DNA of 49,125 nucleotides, from contig CAYPFO010000021.1 in NCBI GenBank assembly GCA_964410065.1, forward strand, positions 1 to 49,125, read 5' to 3'. Positions 47,773 to 49,125 of this stretch are shown here, in pieces. How positions within the stretch are numbered: position 1 is the stretch's first letter; every line of letters starts with the position of its first letter. The translations under genes and the position numbers were made by a program. Origin of the DNA: Serpens sp964410065 (GTDB lineage: Bacteria > Pseudomonadota > Gammaproteobacteria > Pseudomonadales > Pseudomonadaceae). Under the pieces are notes generated by a model. It saw nothing but the letters and a program-made list of their open reading frames with translations. It did no database searches and was not told the DNA's origin.

Positions 47773-47920
47773 TTGATGGCCGTGCCGATAGCTTGTAACG
47801 AGGCCGCTGGACGTGTCATGGCCGTGATTGGCAACAGTTAAAGCCTTCGCGCCGGCATCTTGATCGCCACTGTCTAGCTGCCGGTGCCGTGAAACTGCTG
47901 TCAGCCGCTAGGCGCCGGAG

Positions 47921-48688
47921 TCAGTCGTAGACCTGCTTCTTTTTCCACGGATCATCGATTTCTTCCTGACTCAGGCCGACGGTCAGTTCATCCGGCTTTT
48001 CCACGGTCGGCTCGCGCTCCAGTGCCAGGTCATTGGCGTGGGCCAAGTGCTTGGCCAGGGTGCGCAATTCGGTGCGGTAGCGCTCCTGGTCGACCTGCTT
48101 GCGCAGGTACTGCACGGCGCGCTCGAAGGCCAGGCGGGCTTGGCGGGGCTTGTCGTGCTGTAGCAGTTGCAGGCCTACGTTGGTGAAGAAGTCGACGTGC
48201 AGTTGCACCAGCATATGGCGCACTTCACCAACCCAATGACGCGCCTCACTGATGCTCAACAGGTTTTCCTTGGCGGCGCGGGAAATCATGCCGTGCAGGC
48301 CCTCAAGCAGAAAACGCACCTCCTTGGCTTTATTCTCATTGAGAATTTGCTGCGGCAGGTTACGTACCGCAATGCTGTCTCCCTGGCCAATCAATATCTC
48401 CAGCTCCGCGATGCGCTCGACCAGTGCCTGGTTGTCGGGCTCCATGGGCAGCAGGCGTAGACTGAGCTTCAGCTCGACCTGACTCATCATCAGCTTGAGC
48501 GCTGGCGTCATCATCTGGCCGGGAAGAATTTCGCTCAGGTCTGCGCAGCGACGAACACGCTCGGTAAGCTCGGCCTTGCGACGTGCCTTCTCAAGCTTCC
48601 GGTACTCAATCTGCTGGCTGACGTAGACCAGGATGATGATGATGAACAGGGCGCCGAGAACCAGAGCTGTGATCATGAGAGTGGACAA
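47921..48688 (-). CDS. Membrane-anchored protein of unknown function
   Basis: A 255-residue protein with one N-terminal membrane helix (ITALVLGALFIIIILVYV, about 6-23), followed by a basic region and a long helical cytoplasmic part (about 30-235). The acidic/proline tail includes GLSQEEIDDPWKKKQVYD. It reads like a helical scaffold or adaptor. TTG at 48688 is the likely start, with GAGGAG at ideal spacing. A gene of this kind also lies beside the DUF815 gene in P. aeruginosa by recall. It is convergent with the ATPase gene; the 148 bp between them hold nothing clear. Confidence 0.85.
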   Translation of the reverse strand: MSTLMITALVLGALFIIIILVYVSQQIEYRKLEKARRKAELTERVRRCADLSEILPGQMMTPALKLMMSQVELKLSLRLLPMEPDNQALVERIAELEILIGQGDSIAVRNLPQQILNENKAKEVRFLLEGLHGMISRAAKENLLSISEARHWVGEVRHMLVQLHVDFFTNVGLQLLQHDKPRQARLAFERAVQYLRKQVDQERYRTELRTLAKHLAHANDLALEREPTVEKPDELTVGLSQEEIDDPWKKKQVYD

Positions 48689-48982
48689 CGCGGACTCCTC
48701 AATTAGTGGCCATTTGCCTTAGAGAATAATGTATCTGGCTCCCAGGGCACATTTTTTTGCTGCTCACGGCGGTAGCGAGGGGGGCAAGCTCTTCTGCAGG
48801 CACTGGAGGCTCTTTCGTCACGCCTTTTCAGGCTATCGGCCATTGGTGAGTCGGCTTGAGTAAGGCGTTTGGGTTGTGCAGCCTTCTTTTTGCTGGATGT
48901 CTTGGGGCGGCCGATATCCTGACGTAGGGCTGGTGTTTTTTTAACCAGAAGTCATTGATTTAAAAAAAGTTTTAATCGGGTG
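48689..48982. other. Gene-free stretch ahead of the tRNA promoter
   Basis: I see no gene or RNA here. There are isolated T-runs (48751-48757, 48935-48941) without a stable stem, and an A/T-rich tract at about 48957-48976 that could act as an UP element for the following promoter. Confidence 0.5.
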
Positions 48983-49011
48983 TTGACGACTTCCAAAAGC
49001 GTCAATAGAAT
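48983..49011 (+). promoter_or_regulatory. Sigma-70 promoter of the tRNA gene
   Basis: TTGACG (48983-48988), a 17-base spacer and TAGAAT (49006-49011) form a near-consensus promoter. It is followed by a GC-rich discriminator GCGCCCC, the usual sign of stringent control of stable RNA. The A/T tract upstream adds a likely UP element. Confidence 0.88.
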
Positions 49012-49073
49012 GCGCCCCACTTCCGAAGCAGACCTAACGCGATGCAGAGGAAGCCGGATAAAGTCCGGGCTGC

Positions 49074-49125
49074 GTCCCCTTCGTCTAGTGGCCTAGGACA
49101 CCGCCCTTTCACGGCGGTAACAGGG
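49074..49125 (+). tRNA. tRNA-Glu (anticodon TTC), 3' end beyond the window
   Basis: The 5' part reads GTCCCCTTCGTCTAGTGGCC. The anticodon stem CCGCC/GGCGG encloses the loop CTTTCAC, with TTC at 49108-49110. The variable arm has begun when the window ends. The T arm and acceptor end are missing only because of the cut. In relatives a tRNA-Ala or repeats of tRNA-Glu follow in the same operon. Confidence 0.96.

Overview
The window looks like a chromosomal segment of a Pseudomonas-type gammaproteobacterium (Pseudomonas sensu lato). It is GC-rich over most of its length. It carries Pseudomonas-like gene sets in familiar order: smc-zipA-ligA; htpX / small protein / alaA / msrB / gpx / SagS-type hybrid kinase / DUF815 ATPase / tRNA-Glu; an OprD-family porin; and a fapABCDEF functional-amyloid operon. 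The 100-N run at 8147-8246 marks a draft scaffold gap inside an mscS-type gene.

Left part (1-16.7 kb), mostly + strand: the 3' end of polB with a strong terminator; a decayed bile-acid:Na+ symporter fragment; a reverse trans-sulfuration pair (cystathionine beta-synthase and gamma-lyase, stop/start overlapping); an alpha-glucan phosphorylase; an OprD porin beside a TRAP-transporter remnant and an IclR-type palindrome; the gapped mscS gene; a YiiD-type thioesterase; topB; meso-diaminopimelate dehydrogenase; cyanase preceded by a nested palindrome; dusA; transaldolase; and a RarD-like permease.

Middle part: an EamA permease, gcvP, sdaA and gcvT run together on the - strand. They form a glycine/serine catabolic group without gcvH or glyA, with several strong hairpins in the gaps. 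Then come smc (behind what looks like the stump of a GntR regulator), zipA, ligA and a Na+/H+ antiporter-family transporter.

Between 32.9 and 39.6 kb lies the most interesting unit. The fap operon (fapA-F, - strand) encodes the secreted amyloid FapC, the minor subunit FapB, FapA, FapE, the C39-like protease FapD and the outer-membrane exporter FapF. Converging on its 3' end is a sigma-54 enhancer-binding protein with a degenerate receiver domain. Just upstream of fapA I read a -24/-12 (sigma-54) promoter, and about 100-215 bp further up three copies of a TGAAACA motif that could be the activator's binding sites. A perfect 10-bp hairpin with a T-rich tail sits between fapC and fapD and could uncouple subunit from exporter expression. 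Sampled GC is lower here than in smc.

Right part: a DUF2959 lipoprotein, htpX, a small protein translationally coupled to alaA, msrB and gpx (peroxide/methionine-sulfoxide repair), a SagS-like hybrid histidine kinase (biofilm switch in P. aeruginosa), a DUF815 ATPase, a membrane-anchored protein, and a tRNA-Glu with a textbook sigma-70 promoter, cut by the window edge. Three decayed gene remnants in the left half point to ongoing loss of transport and regulatory genes.
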